Origin: Prorocentrum cordatum
Lineage: Eukaryota; Sar; Dinophyceae; Prorocentrales; Prorocentraceae
Length of the DNA: 64,000 nucleotides
Direction: 5' to 3'
NCBI GenBank assembly: GCA_963575745.1
Contig: CAUYUJ010015741.1
Span: forward strand, 45,001-109,000
The translations under genes and the position numbers were made by a program. Below the pieces are notes generated by a model that saw only the letters and a program-made list of their open reading frames with translations, had not been told where the DNA came from and made no database searches. Numbering within the stretch: the first letter of the stretch is position 1; every line of letters starts with the position of its first letter. Shown piece by piece: positions 10,079-19,640 of the stretch.

Positions 10079-10664
10079 CTTGTCGGCCTCCTGCTTGTCG
10101 AGCCCTTCGCCCTTCGGAGCAGCCTTCGATTACTTTGCCGCTGCTGTGCCTGCAGGGGGGCCATCGGGCTTCCTCTTCGCGGCCATGCTGCACAACGACG
10201 AGAGAAGGCTGCCCACCAGGAGCAGAGGAGCGATGCTGGCCGGGCCGCCCATGGCTGCTGTGAGCGGAAGCGTACTCAGCGATTGAAAGAAAAATCTAAG
10301 CGAACCCGATGGCCTTGCAGCCGCAACAGCTGCGAATGGATTGCAAGTTGGTCGTCGCCGTCGTCGGCGTCGTCGAGGCATCCCCTCAAAGAGGGGTTCG
10401 CTCCTCTCCCCTCCAAGGGGTTCGACGCCCTCGAGGGGTCTCCTTCCCCTCCCAGAGGGGCCCTTCCCATCGCAAAGGGGCAGCGCGCCCCCACAGGAAA
10501 GGACCCATCCCCCCCCCTTCCTTCTCGTAAGGGCGGGCCTTCCCCTCAGCAATGGGGTTCGCCATGGCTACATCGAACCCCGCCCCGTTTCAGAAACGAA
10601 CGCTTACCCCTCAACAAGGGGTCGACCCCAGATCTGGATCCCGCTGCAAGCGAATCCTACAGGA

Positions 10665-10830
10665 GCGATTCTCTTGAGAGAATTCTCAGCGATTCTCTTA
10701 ATAGAATTCTCTTAAGAGAATTCTCTCAAGAGAATCGTTGGTTTCGCCTGATACATCCTCACAATTCTCTTTAAGAGAGTTCTCTTAAGAGAATTCCCTT
10801 AAGAAAATTTCTCCTTGAGAGAATCGGTCC
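10665..10830. repeat. Cluster of nested palindromes in an intron
   Basis: Repeated palindromic units such as AGAGAATTCTCTTAAGAGAA alternate over 165 bp. The outer arms CGATTCTCTTGAGAGAA (10666) and TTGAGAGAATCGG (about 10814) point inward. In the middle (10741-10762) is GTTTCGCCTGATACATCCTC, a lone relative of the 64-bp satellite unit at 4707-5470. Confidence 0.85.
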
Positions 10831-11176
10831 GGCCTTCAACCTGCCCCTCTGAGAGGGGTTGCTGAGGGTCCCCTGCGGTGAATGGGGGTTCACTTATGAC
10901 GATGTCTTCTGTTGTTCTGGCGCGAGATATCGCGCTCCTGTATATGGATGTCGGCGGCTCAGGGCGCGCCGACCTCAGGGCCCGGTGTCCCCGGGCGGAT
11001 GCGAAAGCAAATGGGAGAGACGCACTGCGGAGAAGCATCAACAGAAATCACGGCGATGGGGGCGCTGGCGACGAGCAGGAGCAGGAGGAGGGGACGACAG
11101 TGAGGAGGAGGAGAAACTGTCCTAGCTCCTCTTCTACCGCTTCGACCTGGAGCCCTTGCTCTTGTCTGCGTCCTTG

Positions 11177-12040
11177 TCATTGCCCCCCTTCCGCGCCTTT
11201 TTTCGCGGGTTTTTCCTGTCCTTCTGCGGACTTCGCGGCCTTCGCTTCTGCTTCGGCCTTCGCTGCTGCTTCGGCCTCTTGCGCCTTCGCTGCTTCTTCG
11301 GCTTCTTTTGCCTTCGCCGCCTCCTCAGCTGCTCGCTGTGCTCGCTCCGCCTCCTCAGTTGCTCGCTGTGCTCGCTCCTCCGCGGCCTGCGCAGCCGCCG
11401 CGGCTCTCGCGTCCCTCTCTGCCTTTAGAGCCGCTTCTGCCTCCGCTGCTTCCCTCTCTGCCTTGAGAGCTGCTTCGGCTCGCGCGGCTCGCTCCTCGGC
11501 GTCCTTCCGCATCGCAGCGTCTCGTTGTGTCTGTTGCAGCCGCCTCTGGCGGGCGATCAGCTGTTGCGCCCTCCTCTCTGCTGCCTGCCGCATGCGTTCC
11601 TCGATCGTTTCCAGGGTTGCTGCAACATTTTCTGCCTCCGCCAGATGGCGCTGGAGCCTGGCGCGGCGATTCCTCAGCTCGGCAGTGAGCCTGCGATGCA
11701 TCTCCTCGTCCCATTCCTCGCCCGCCTCTTCATCCATCGACTCCTCCTCGCTCTCTTCGTCGCACTGTGAGGAATCGACTTGCTCCGCTTCGTCCGCCTG
11801 GAGTGGCGGCGCAGCTGCTGCTGCTGCTGCTGCTGCTTCTCCGTGCGCTTCTGCTGCACGCGCGGGCGGTTCTGCTGCTGCTGCTGCGGCTGCTGCTGTT
11901 CCTCCTCCTGCAGCTGCGTCGGCGGGTGCTGCTGCTGCTGCCGGCACTGCCGCGGGCGGTGGGGGCGGCGGTGGCATTGGCTGTAGGGGCGGTTGTTGCT
12001 GTTGTTGCTTCCCCTCCGCTTCTCCTGCGGCGCCGCCCAT
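11177..12040 (-). CDS. Poly-Gln/Pro/Ala and coiled-coil exon
   Basis: ATG at 12040 opens a 287-residue frame. The N-terminal 100 residues are Gln-, Pro- and Ala-rich (CAG/CTG-type and GCC repeats). An acidic stretch with DEESEEESMDEEAGEEWDEE follows. A continuous Ala/Glu/Arg helix then runs to the end, with heptad-like segments RRLTAELRNRRARLQRHLAE and KAEREAAEAEAALKAERDAR. It ends EKPAKKGAEGGQ before a stop at 11177. This is a long single helix or coiled coil. It is flanked by hairpin-bearing introns (CCCCTCACGAGAGGGG at 12117, CCCCTCTGAGAGGGG at 10845), so I place it in the same gene. Function unknown. Confidence 0.5.
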   Translation of the reverse strand: MGGAAGEAEGKQQQQQPPLQPMPPPPPPPAAVPAAAAAPADAAAGGGTAAAAAAAAEPPARAAEAHGEAAAAAAAAAPPLQADEAEQVDSSQCDEESEEESMDEEAGEEWDEEMHRRLTAELRNRRARLQRHLAEAENVAATLETIEERMRQAAERRAQQLIARQRRLQQTQRDAAMRKDAEERAARAEAALKAEREAAEAEAALKAERDARAAAAAQAAEERAQRATEEAERAQRAAEEAAKAKEAEEAAKAQEAEAAAKAEAEAKAAKSAEGQEKPAKKGAEGGQ

Positions 12041-12399
12041 TTCCTCGGGGCGCAAACTACTTCAGCTCCCCTCACGATCAGGGGTTCTCGTTGCGTTAAC
12101 TCTCCTTCACCTCGCCCCCTCACGAGAGGGGTTTCTCCTGGCATTTCACCCCTTGCACAGGGGATCGGAGGGGTCGATCCCTTCTCGTCTGCGTGGAGGG
12201 AGGGGGGGAGGACGGTCCATCAGCATGTCGCGCAGCGAGTTCTCCCTGCCATCGCATCTGCGCCGCCAGTGCCTTCAGGGTGCAGAGTTAGTTATCATCG
12301 ACGAAAAAAATATCCTCAGAACATAACTTCAAAAAAAATCCCCGATGCTGAGGGGTCTTTAGGTTCACACCCCGATCGGAACATATTTTACCCTTGCGT

Positions 12400-12710
12400 C
12401 GCCTCGCTCGCTCCACCTCGCTTTTGCCGCCGCGCCACCGCCTGCCGTTGCGGTCAGCGTCGCCCCGCTCGTGGAACCACCGCGTCGCGTGGTGCTCCTG
12501 GCAGGGCTTCGCCACGCATGCGGCGTAGTAGCTCTCCCTGCCGCACCGCCAGCATCTGCGTGCATTCTGGCGAAGCCAGAGGCGGTGTTCGGAGCGGCTG
12601 TGCTTCAGCCACCACTGCTTCGCGTCCTTCTCGAACTCTTCCTCCTCGGACTCTTCGCCGAAGTCAGGCGCGAAGCCGTCCTCCTGGGAGCTGGGACACC
12701 AAATCGTCAT
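12400..12710 (-). CDS. Cys/His-rich exon
   Basis: ATG at 12710 starts MTIWCPSSQEDGFAPDFGEE. An acidic run leads to KDAKQWWLKHSRSEHRLWLR and then CWRCGRESYYAACVAKPCQE with HHATRWF. The pattern C-x2-C...C-x4-C...H-H suggests a structural zinc site but matches no family I know. Hairpins CCCCTCTGACAGGGG (12735) and CCCCGATGCTGAGGGG (12339) lie just outside each end, as expected for intron borders. Confidence 0.5.
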
Positions 12711-13099
12711 TTGCACAGGTTTCAATCGATCTCCCCCCTCTGACAGGGGTATCTGCTAGCGAATCCCCTCATGCAGGGGCTCCTCACGCGATTTCCCCCC
12801 TCCACCGCCCCCTCCCCCGTGTCCTCGCGAGGCCGCTCGCCGCCGCCGCCGCCGCCGTCGCCCGGGGGCAGTCCGCCGCCGCAGGCGCCAGGCGCCACCA
12901 TGGCGCAGGCCTGGGAGTCAAGAACAATTTATATTTTCGAATTCCCATTCCCCTCCCACAGGGGCCTCCCTCTGTCACCTCCTCTCCACCTGTTCCCCCC
13001 CCCGCGGCCTGGGGCGCCGAGAAGCGCAGGATGGGCGCCCGCGTTCCTGCGAGCTCGCGTCGGGGCGGGGGGCGGCCCCCCAGGCGTTGCTGGTTGCCT

Positions 13100-13520
13100 G
13101 CTTTATCAAACGGTTGCAGATAACAAGAATGTCAAACAGAAGACGGATGGGCTTCAGGAGGGGGCGAAAGGCCGCACATCTTGCCTTATCTTAAATGCGC
13201 CGCCTGTTTCACTTACATGCCGTGGCGGCCCCCTCCCACAGGGGATCCCCTTCGCCCATGGGGGCGCTGCTAATGCTCTGTTCAAACACCGTCGAAGGTT
13301 TCCCTGCTTGCAATAGCGTTGCACTCTGTCACGCGATCGCCCCGTCACAGGGGATCCCCCTCACGAAGGGGCGCGCGCCCCTGCGACGAAGGGGCCTCGT
13401 CTCTCTCTTGCCAGACAACCGAAGAAGACGACGAAGACGACTGTAATGCTGATGGATGTGATGATGATGGATGTGGTGCTGATAGATGTGGTGATGGTTT
13501 CTTAGCCATCTACGCGCTGT
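13100..13520. other. Intronic stretch without a gene
   Basis: Contains several CCCCTCACAGGGG-type hairpins (13231-13395) and a GATGATGGATGTGGTG minisatellite (about 13435-13500). No coding signal on either strand. Confidence 0.6.
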
Positions 13521-13525
13521 GCTAC

Positions 13526-14140
13526 TCAGCGGTCGGCCTCCGCTTTTGCCCCCTCCTCCGTCACGGTGCCCATGAACAAAGCCGCCTTCAGCTCTTCCCC
13601 AAGCTCCCTGAGCGCATCCTCATCCAAGGTGTCCTTGTACCTCTTCCCGCCGAAACTCACGAATTGGTTCTTCTCGCCGTGCTTCCGCCTCAACCCGATG
13701 GCGTGCTCCTCCTTGTAATACATCGCGCCGTGCCCTCGGGGGCCGCCGACAGCGGGGGGCGCAGCGTCGACAGCATCTGCTTCCGCGGGGACGTCGGGAT
13801 CCAGCTGCTCTTCCTCCCCCCCTCCTCGTCCGCGTCCTTCTCCACCGGCGGCTTCGGTTGAGCGCCTGCTGGTTTTTTGGCCACTGCGGGCTTCTTGAGC
13901 ACCGTGGCTGCTGGCTTCCCCATCTTTGCCACCGCCTTCGCCTTCGCCTTCGACCCCGCCGCCTTCGCTGCAAGCAGCGCGTTGGGCTGCTCCGTCTTCT
14001 CCTCCCTGCCGTCGGGGAACACCGCTTTCAAGAAACCATCGTCTCCTTTGGCCAGCTCCCCCCGCTCCTCCACGTCCGCGAACTTCAGCAACAAGCACGT
14101 CGGATCGGCATTGAAGTCGAAGAACTTCGCCAGGGGGTCC
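13526..14140 (-). pseudogene. Lys/Ala/Pro-rich exon with RRKHG...SFGGKR domain
   Basis: An acceptor-like CCCAG at 14141 precedes the exon DPLAKFFDFNADPTCLLLKF. Next is a basic KAKAKAVAKMGKPAATVLKK stretch, typical of the KKPA-rich linkers in dinoflagellate multi-domain proteins. After a frame change at the C7 run at 13816-13822 comes MYYKEEHAIGLRRKHGEKNQ, FVSFGGKRYKDTLDEDALRE and LGEELKAALFMGTVTEEG, then a stop at 13526. The RRK-G...FGGK block recurs across dinoflagellate proteomes and has no known function. The frameshift sits in a homopolymer, so it may be a sequencing error. Confidence 0.55.
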
Positions 14141-14359
14141 TGGGCGGGTAGACACTTATTTGCCCCACTGGGGTTACTCAAACGCACGACGCCACAATCT
14201 ATTGCCCCTCATCAAACACAGGTGCGCGTTGTTATGTTCAAAAACAGGCAGAACTATCATGCCGCTCCTCCTCCTCCCCCTCCCCCCACGCCTCCCCCCT
14301 CCTTCCAGCCCCCCCGCCCCCCTCCGACCGTTCCTCTTTCGGGGCGTCCGCGGCGGGCG

Positions 14360-15007
14360 GTTCAACGAACTCGCCCTCCGACATGCCGACGTCCTGCGAC
14401 GAGAACGCCATCATGGGGCTGCTGGCGACCTTCTGCTTCTTCGGCTTCGGAGGGGGGCTGATGCCGAACGCGTTCTTGATGACGTCGCGCCTGCAGCCCC
14501 CGCTGGAAGACGCGGGGGCGCTGGGCGACGCGGCGGCCGCAGGAGCGCTGGACGACGCGGCGGAAGGCGAGACCTCCAGGTCGGAGCTGTCGTCGGCGCG
14601 TTTGCCTTTAGATCCCACTGTGCTTGGGCTATCCTTCCCGAACTTCAAGCCCATGGCTTCACCCAGCAACTTCACGTGCGCATCCAACTTGCTCCCCGTC
14701 CTCGCCTGTAGAATTTGTTGCACGTGTGGCTGAATGAATTGGTTACTTCCTGGCAAAAACGCCTGCGCTCATCCGCGTGCATGTTCGGCTTCTGCTGCAG
14801 CGCAGCGCCCTGGAAGCTCTTCCACCTGACGCGCGTGGCGTGCTCTGCAAGCCCAAGGAGGAGGGGCATGTTGTTCTCCATGAACTCATCCGTGTCCCCC
14901 TTCAGCTGGCGACGCTCGATCAAGCCAATGTGCTGTTTCACCAGCGACTTCAACTGATCGGCGCTCACCGTGGAAGGCCGTATCTGCATCTGCTTGTCCT
15001 TGGCCAT
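14360..15007 (-). pseudogene. 5' exon of the minus-strand gene
   Basis: ATG at 15007 gives MAKDKQMQIRPSTVSADQLK. Helical segments LVKQHIGLIERRQLKGDTDE and FMENNMPLLLGLAEHATRVR lead to NMHADERRRF. At the A5 run on the plus strand (14755-14759) the frame shifts by one to LPGSNQFIQPHVQQILQART and LDAHVKLLGEAMGLKFGKDS. A Ser/Ala-rich tail with KNAFGISPPPKPKKQKVASS follows, and the frame then dissolves into a G-rich intron near 14350. The reading is coherent on both sides of the run, so one base missing from the run explains the break. Function unknown. This is the most upstream exon I can see. Confidence 0.55.
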
Positions 15008-15227
15008 GTTGGCCGCGCCCGCGCGAAATGCGCGAACAAAGGAAGCGCGATGCACTCGAGCCTTCGCTGCTACGGATCGCGCATGTGCGGATATGATATG
15101 CGATGCCCCTCACTCAGGGGATCCAAGAAGGATGCGCTAACGAAAACAAGTACAATACATTCAAAAATCCTGGGTTGCTCTATAGTGCGGCCCACGGAAA
15201 TCATAGGGTTGATCTATAGTTCGTCCT

Positions 15228-15259
15228 GGCATTATAGTACAACTTTGGAATCTCAAGGC
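15228..15259 (-). repeat. Right arm of the perfect 32-bp inverted repeat
   Basis: GGCATTATAGTACAACTTTG then GAATCTCAAGGC; exact reverse complement of 6201-6232. Confidence 0.9.
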
Positions 15260-15745
15260 GGGTCTCGCGCCAGTCGGGTCCCGGGACGATCCCGGGTGCC
15301 GCGGCAGGTCCCGGGCCCCGCGCCGGTCCCGGGTCTCGGGCCCCGCGCCGGTCCGGGTCGCGGGTCCCGGGTCCCGGGGCCGGAAAAACGTCAGCCCGCG
15401 TCAGCTCGCGTGAGTCCCCCCCCCCCCCTCGCCAGAGCGGGTCCCGCGCCGGTGCCGGATCCTGGGACTCGCGCCGGTTCCGGGTCCCGGGTCCTGCGCC
15501 CGTCCCGGGTCCCGGGTCCGGCGATCGTCCCGGCCGGGTCCCGGGTTCCGCTCCGGTCCCAGGTCGCGAGTCCCGGGTCTCGCGCCGGTCGGGTCCCGGG
15601 ACGATCCCGGGTGCCGGGTGCCGGGTCCCGGGTCCCGCGCCGGCCCCGGGTCTCGGGTTCCGCGCCGGTCCCGGGTCGCGGGTCGCGGGCCCCGGGGCCG
15701 GAAAAACGTCAGCTCGCCGCAGCCCCCCCCCTCTCGCCAGAGCGA
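15260..15745. repeat. CCCGGGTC-rich repeat block
   Basis: Degenerate GGTCCCGGGTC/GCGCCGGTCC units. Two longer direct repeats (about 15378-15440 and 15690-15745) share GGGGCCGGAAAAACGTCAGC and a C-run followed by CTCGCCAGAGCG. No gene. Confidence 0.85.
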
Positions 15746-15789
15746 AGCTTGAGCGAGCTCAAGCCCGCGCTCTCAGGAACTCACGCGCT

Positions 15790-16240
15790 GAATCGGCGGA
15801 TTTTACGGGCGCTGCGCACTAGGGTTTTCTCCACCAAGGCTCTTGCCGATTTGACATGTATGATGTTTGCCGACAGACTTGTGTTATCGGGGCGTCTCTA
15901 CAGCTCGGGCGCTTGGACTATGCTAACAACGGCGGAGGCCAAAATGGCGGACGCTGAAGTCATGAAAGTTTACCGAGCGGCGGCGAAGGTGCGATTTGTG
16001 GAAGCCGAATCGTGCATACGCGATGGTCAAGTGCTGGCCAGACTCAGAAGACCCCCGCCTGACGTTCTAAGAAGAGCTGCACGTTTGCGACTGCTGGTTC
16101 ACTATTGCACACAGGGCCCAAGCTTGTTTTTGCCTTGCTACGGGCCGAGTGGTACGACACTACTCACAACAGTTGCCGCGCCAGGACATGGCTGGGAATG
16201 GTCATGGATGATTGCTCGCGGTTATGTGCTGCGGCTGTAG
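15790..16240 (+). pseudogene. LINE B: reverse-transcriptase C-terminal region
   Basis: The frame ending at 16240 reads RRILRALRTRVFSTKALADL, FADRLVLSGRLYSSGAWTML, TTAEAKMADAEVMKVYRAAA and PPPDVLRRAARLRLLVHYCT. This corresponds to the thumb and connector region after the RT core of dinoflagellate LINEs, where a phrase of the form LxS-x-LY-x-xxAW-x-L and a P-P-x-xLRxARLRLL block are conserved. The RT palm is absent; GC-rich repeats lie upstream. The following frame (16212-16439) has FPPPPLEDFSGWGPS and LMLEMLRRPYWRPFF and probably continues the same polyprotein after a frameshift. Confidence 0.55.
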
Positions 16241-16439
16241 CTTGCGCTTCCCTCCGCCACCGCTTGAGGATTTCAGTGGATGGGGTCCCTCGTCCTACGA
16301 AATCAAACAGCTTGGAAGCGCATTGTCAAGACGGCGCTACACGCTACGGCCCAATCTCATGCTCGAAATGTTGAGGCGGCCATATTGGAGGCCATTTTTT
16401 CAGGACGTCCGTCTCCTGGGAGTGCCAGAAACTGTTTAG

Positions 16440-16690
16440 ACGGACGTTAATGAACTTCTTGTAGATCCACCTACGTGCGCAGCAGGCGACACAGAAGATG
16501 ACAGCGTCAAGTGTCCATGGTGTGCGCGTGCTTTCCGAAAGCATGGAGCATTGCGCGCGTAGGTGGCGCGTGCCCACCGTCAGAGCGCAGCTCTGGCACG
16601 TGCATGGGCGTCACCAGGCGGACAGTGCCATGCGTGCCTATCTGTATTTTCATGCTCGGACACACCTAGTCGATCACCCAGCACATGATT
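16440..16690 (+). pseudogene. LINE B: C2H2-type zinc-finger region
   Basis: One frame reads DVNELLVDPPTCAAGDTEDD, then KCPWCARAFRKHGALRA (Cys pair at about 16512-16523), then a TAG stop. It resumes with a second pair, CHACLSVFSCSDTPSR (about 16625). The spacing C-x2-C-x3-F matches the C2H2 fingers that follow the RT domain in dinoflagellate LINEs, but the histidine side is poorly kept. Position after the RT tail and before the methyltransferase-like domain fits the element order. Confidence 0.5.
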
Positions 16691-17113
16691 CCCCACGGTG
16701 TTCATTTATACGGATGAGTGATCCTACCACGGCAGTTGCTGTACCAGGTGTTACTATTTCACGAGCTGCGCCGTGTTGCCAGATCACGCATCCCGATTTC
16801 TCAGGGCAGGCAGGATCCCAGGTGTGCAGGTGTCTCGCCGTCACGATGTTGTGCCGACAGTTCGTGCAGCTGGCCCCATTGCAGAACATGCGTTTGCAGT
16901 GATGGTTACGATGGGCCATGGCACTTGACCGCTGACCCCGCTCTCCCAGCTGGCATTGCTGCTTGCCTACGAGCTCCTGTGAATGCCGCTGTTGTGCCGC
17001 CGCCGCTGGCCAACCATGTGCAGTGCGCCGCTGAGAGATGCCCCAGTCGTTTTTTCTTGGCAGAACGGCGCACTGGCATTGCAGCCGAGCCCACGCCGAG
17101 GGCCGTCAGACGA

Positions 17114-17870
17114 GTTGAATATTTTGATCTGAATCTGCTTTGTGGACGGAGGAGGGCGGGGGGTGCGCAGGCACAACTTGAATGGGGGGCGCTATAGCTC
17201 AGACTATGCGATGTATGTCCTATCTGTGGATATAGCCATACATGCAGTGGACGGGGGTCATGAATCGGGACGCACTTGCAGACTTGAGGTCTCGCATCCT
17301 TGCACGACGGGTGGTGGTGGTGTCGGGTGGCGCGCCTCCGTGCGAGACCTGGTCTGCTTCTCGATGGGCAGAAGGCCAAGGCCCACCGCCACTGCGTACG
17401 CATGACAAGTTCTGGGGTAAGACGGCAGTTACTGAGCGTCAGATGGAACAGTCGTGGGTGGGCAATGCGGCATACCATGCTATGCTGGAGCTCTTCGCTT
17501 CACATATCCAGGCTGCAGACTGGGACGCCATGTTGGCTTGGGCACCTCCAGCCGTGTGAATGGAGGCTCCAAGCCGTCAGCTCGTCTCCAGTCGCCCCCA
17601 GCAGTCTCGACGACCGATTTTGATCAGTGTGAACATGGTCAGACGCCATGGGCCCCCACTAGGATCATTGCACTCGGACTGCCAGGGCTGCACGCCGCCC
17701 TGCTTGCGACCCCTAGACACGGCAGATGTTCGCACGGTAGGGGCGGACACGAAACGAAATTCTTCTTGGGTATGATAGGGGTAGGAGGGGGTGGCGCACA
17801 GCTAAAAAGAAGACGTACCCCGCCGGCCTGTGCAAGCGCATCGCCGCTGCCACCGCCGATGCATCACGTG
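17114..17870 (+). pseudogene. LINE B: cytosine-C5 methyltransferase-like domain
   Basis: Ordered motifs are spread over three frames. EYFDLNLLCGRRRAGGAQ (17117-17170) corresponds to SAM-binding motif I. MYVLSVDIAIHAVDGG (about 17210) is the acidic motif II region. VVVSGGAPPCETWSASR (17314-17364) is motif IV with the catalytic Pro-Pro-Cys (Cys codon 17341-17343). FDQCEHGQTPWAPTRIIALG (about 17613) and GRCSHGRGGH follow. Last is TAKKKTYPAGLCKRIAAAT (about 17798). The same motif series occurs in methyltransferase-carrying LINEs reported from Symbiodinium. Frameshifts near 17190 and 17560 and within 17780-17800 show that it is dead. It would have methylated cytosine in DNA if intact. Confidence 0.68.
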
Positions 17871-18400
17871 CCATGTGGGGAGGAGATGTGGACGGTATTG
17901 CGCCCATTGCTCCAGGCGGCAAGGGGGGGGGGATGGTAGAGTGCGTGACGGACTGCTACGCTTCCTCGTCTCTTGGGATCCTTATTCTGGCACAGGCGAG
18001 GGATGGGCCCCTCACTCTTTTTCTCGGCGCACACGCCGTGTCCGACGCGACCCCGAACTTGATCGCTTTCGACCGCTACATGTCCCCCCGACATCAGACC
18101 AGGTTACCTCTGCCAACTCGCAGGTTCGCGATGACATGGCGGAGGTTAGACCAACAGGCCCGCCTGGGGCTGATGAGGAGCAGGAGCATGTAGAGGCACG
18201 TGCTTTTCTTGGTGATTCGCAGAGGGAAACAGATCCCCCCCCCCACCCGCCCCCGTGCCGCTTTCGCCTGAAGCATTGTAGCGCATTGCGCAGAACCGTG
18301 CGGACTGCTAAACTCCAGGAAGAGAGACAGGCTCGCTTGCGCGAAGTAGCCCCTTGGACCCTGGATCCTAATTTTGGCAGAGGCCTGTTTGGATAAGTTG
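17871..18400 (+). pseudogene. Possible tail of LINE B
   Basis: A frame open to 18396 contains a Pro-rich segment (TDPPPHPPPCRF) and a Lys/Arg-rich helix (KLQEERQARLREVAPWTLDP). Nothing is recognisable. It follows the methyltransferase-like domain on the same strand and may be the end of the element. No poly(A) tail is seen. Confidence 0.3.
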
Positions 18401-18637
18401 CTGCCTGCCATCTATCATGAGATGTTGGGGATTGTTGTTCAGTCTTGTGCGGAAAGTGGAGGTGCAAAATGGCAAGTTGCCGCTGTCTTCTGTGCCGCTT
18501 CTTTCAGCCACCTCTCTCTGTCCGCCCGCTCTCTGGTGGCATGCAACGCCGGGGGGCCTACGGCATGATGACTCAGGACCATGCTTTTGCTGCCGTCTTT
18601 GCCTCGATTACGATCTCGGCGCTTCTCTCTGTTCCGT

Positions 18638-19230
18638 CTCCAGCTGCCGCCCTAGCTCGAGAGGTTTCGGGCGCCGCACCTTGTGCGGCGAACCTCTCTC
18701 GGGGCGGGCAGACGCGCGCGCGCCTGCCCGCGCCCGCGCGTCGGGCGCGCCAGGCCATCTCAACCCCCCACTTCCCTGCCTTGCTTCCAGCTTACCATGG
18801 TCGGGGCCGGGTGCGGGGCTGGCGCGTTGACAGGGACGGGGTTGCTATTGTGGCGTTGGAGCAGGCACTGGCCGCTGGTCGAGCGCACGAAAATCGCGCA
18901 CTCCCGCTGGCCCCTGCCTCGCCCCCGCCCCCAACTCAGCTGCCTGTTCGTCGGCCTCCTTTGCTTCTTGGTGCTTCTTTCCGTTCGATCTCTAGATGCT
19001 GCCCCAGGTCGAGAGATCTCGGGCGCCGTGCCGGGCGCGGCGAATCTTTTTCGGGGCGGTCAGACACGCGCGCAGGCCCTGCCCGCGCATCGGACAAGCC
19101 AGGCAGTTTCACCTTCCCTACTTCCCCTGGGTATAGATTTGTTGGCGGGGACGTAGTTCGCACTGCGGCGATGAGGTAGGCATGGGGCACAGGTCGAGCG
19201 CGCGAAAATCGCGCACTCCCGCCGGCCCCT
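18638..19230 (+). repeat. R1 copies 2 and 3 with a second repeated block
   Basis: R1 copy 2 (18638-18755) and copy 3 (18985-19105) both carry the GCGAAC...GGGGCGG core and alternating CG tail. Another block, TCGAGCGC followed by ACGAAAATCGCGCACTCCCG or its close variant, occurs at about 18875-18940 and 19185-19250. The region is therefore an imperfect tandem duplication of about 330 bp. Confidence 0.7.
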
Positions 19231-19377
19231 GCCGCGCACGCGCCCACTTACCTGCCCCCTTCTTTGGGGATTCACCAAACCTTGGCGCCCGTGCTGCTAG
19301 ATGCCGCGCGTTTCTGCCAGCAGCTAGTGAGTGCCGCGCCAAGCTGACCGTCTCCTCGGCGAATCAGAGCGAAACCC

Positions 19378-19640
19378 TAAATTCCTCCCCCCCCCCCGCC
19401 CCTTCCCCCCCCCCCCCCCCCCCCTTCCCTTCCTTTCCCCCCTTCCCTCCCCCCCCCCTCCCTCCAGTGCCACCGACCAGAACCGCGTGCCAGACACAGC
19501 CTCCTGAGGCCTCCTGGGGCCTCCTGGAGCCTCCTGGGGCCTCCTGGGGTCTCTTCGGGCTTCTTGGGGTTTGGAACCTCTTGGGGCCTCCTGGAGTCTC
19601 CCGGGGGTTCCTGGAGCCTTCTGGGACCTCCCAGGGAAGT
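19378..19640. repeat. C-run and CCTCCTGGGG low-complexity region
   Basis: Long C runs (19385-19470), then GCCTCCTGGGG/GCCTCCTGGAG units to 19640. These are the reverse complement type of the CAGGAGGCC units at 5480-5940. Confidence 0.85.

Larger units (their letters stand above)
6345..15125. repeat. Intron hairpins CCCCT...AGGGG, at least 20 copies
   Basis: Short inverted pairs of CCCCT and AGGGG with 2-8 nt loops occur repeatedly outside the coding blocks. Examples are at 6349, 7527, 8797, 9345, 10392, 10408, 10543, 10608, 10845, 12068, 12117, 12148, 12339, 12735, 12766, 12950, 13231, 13340, 13360, 14157 and 15107. They are often paired at opposite ends of one intron. This pattern resembles introner-like elements described from dinoflagellates and their relatives (known in outline; the match is inferred). 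Confidence 0.65.
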
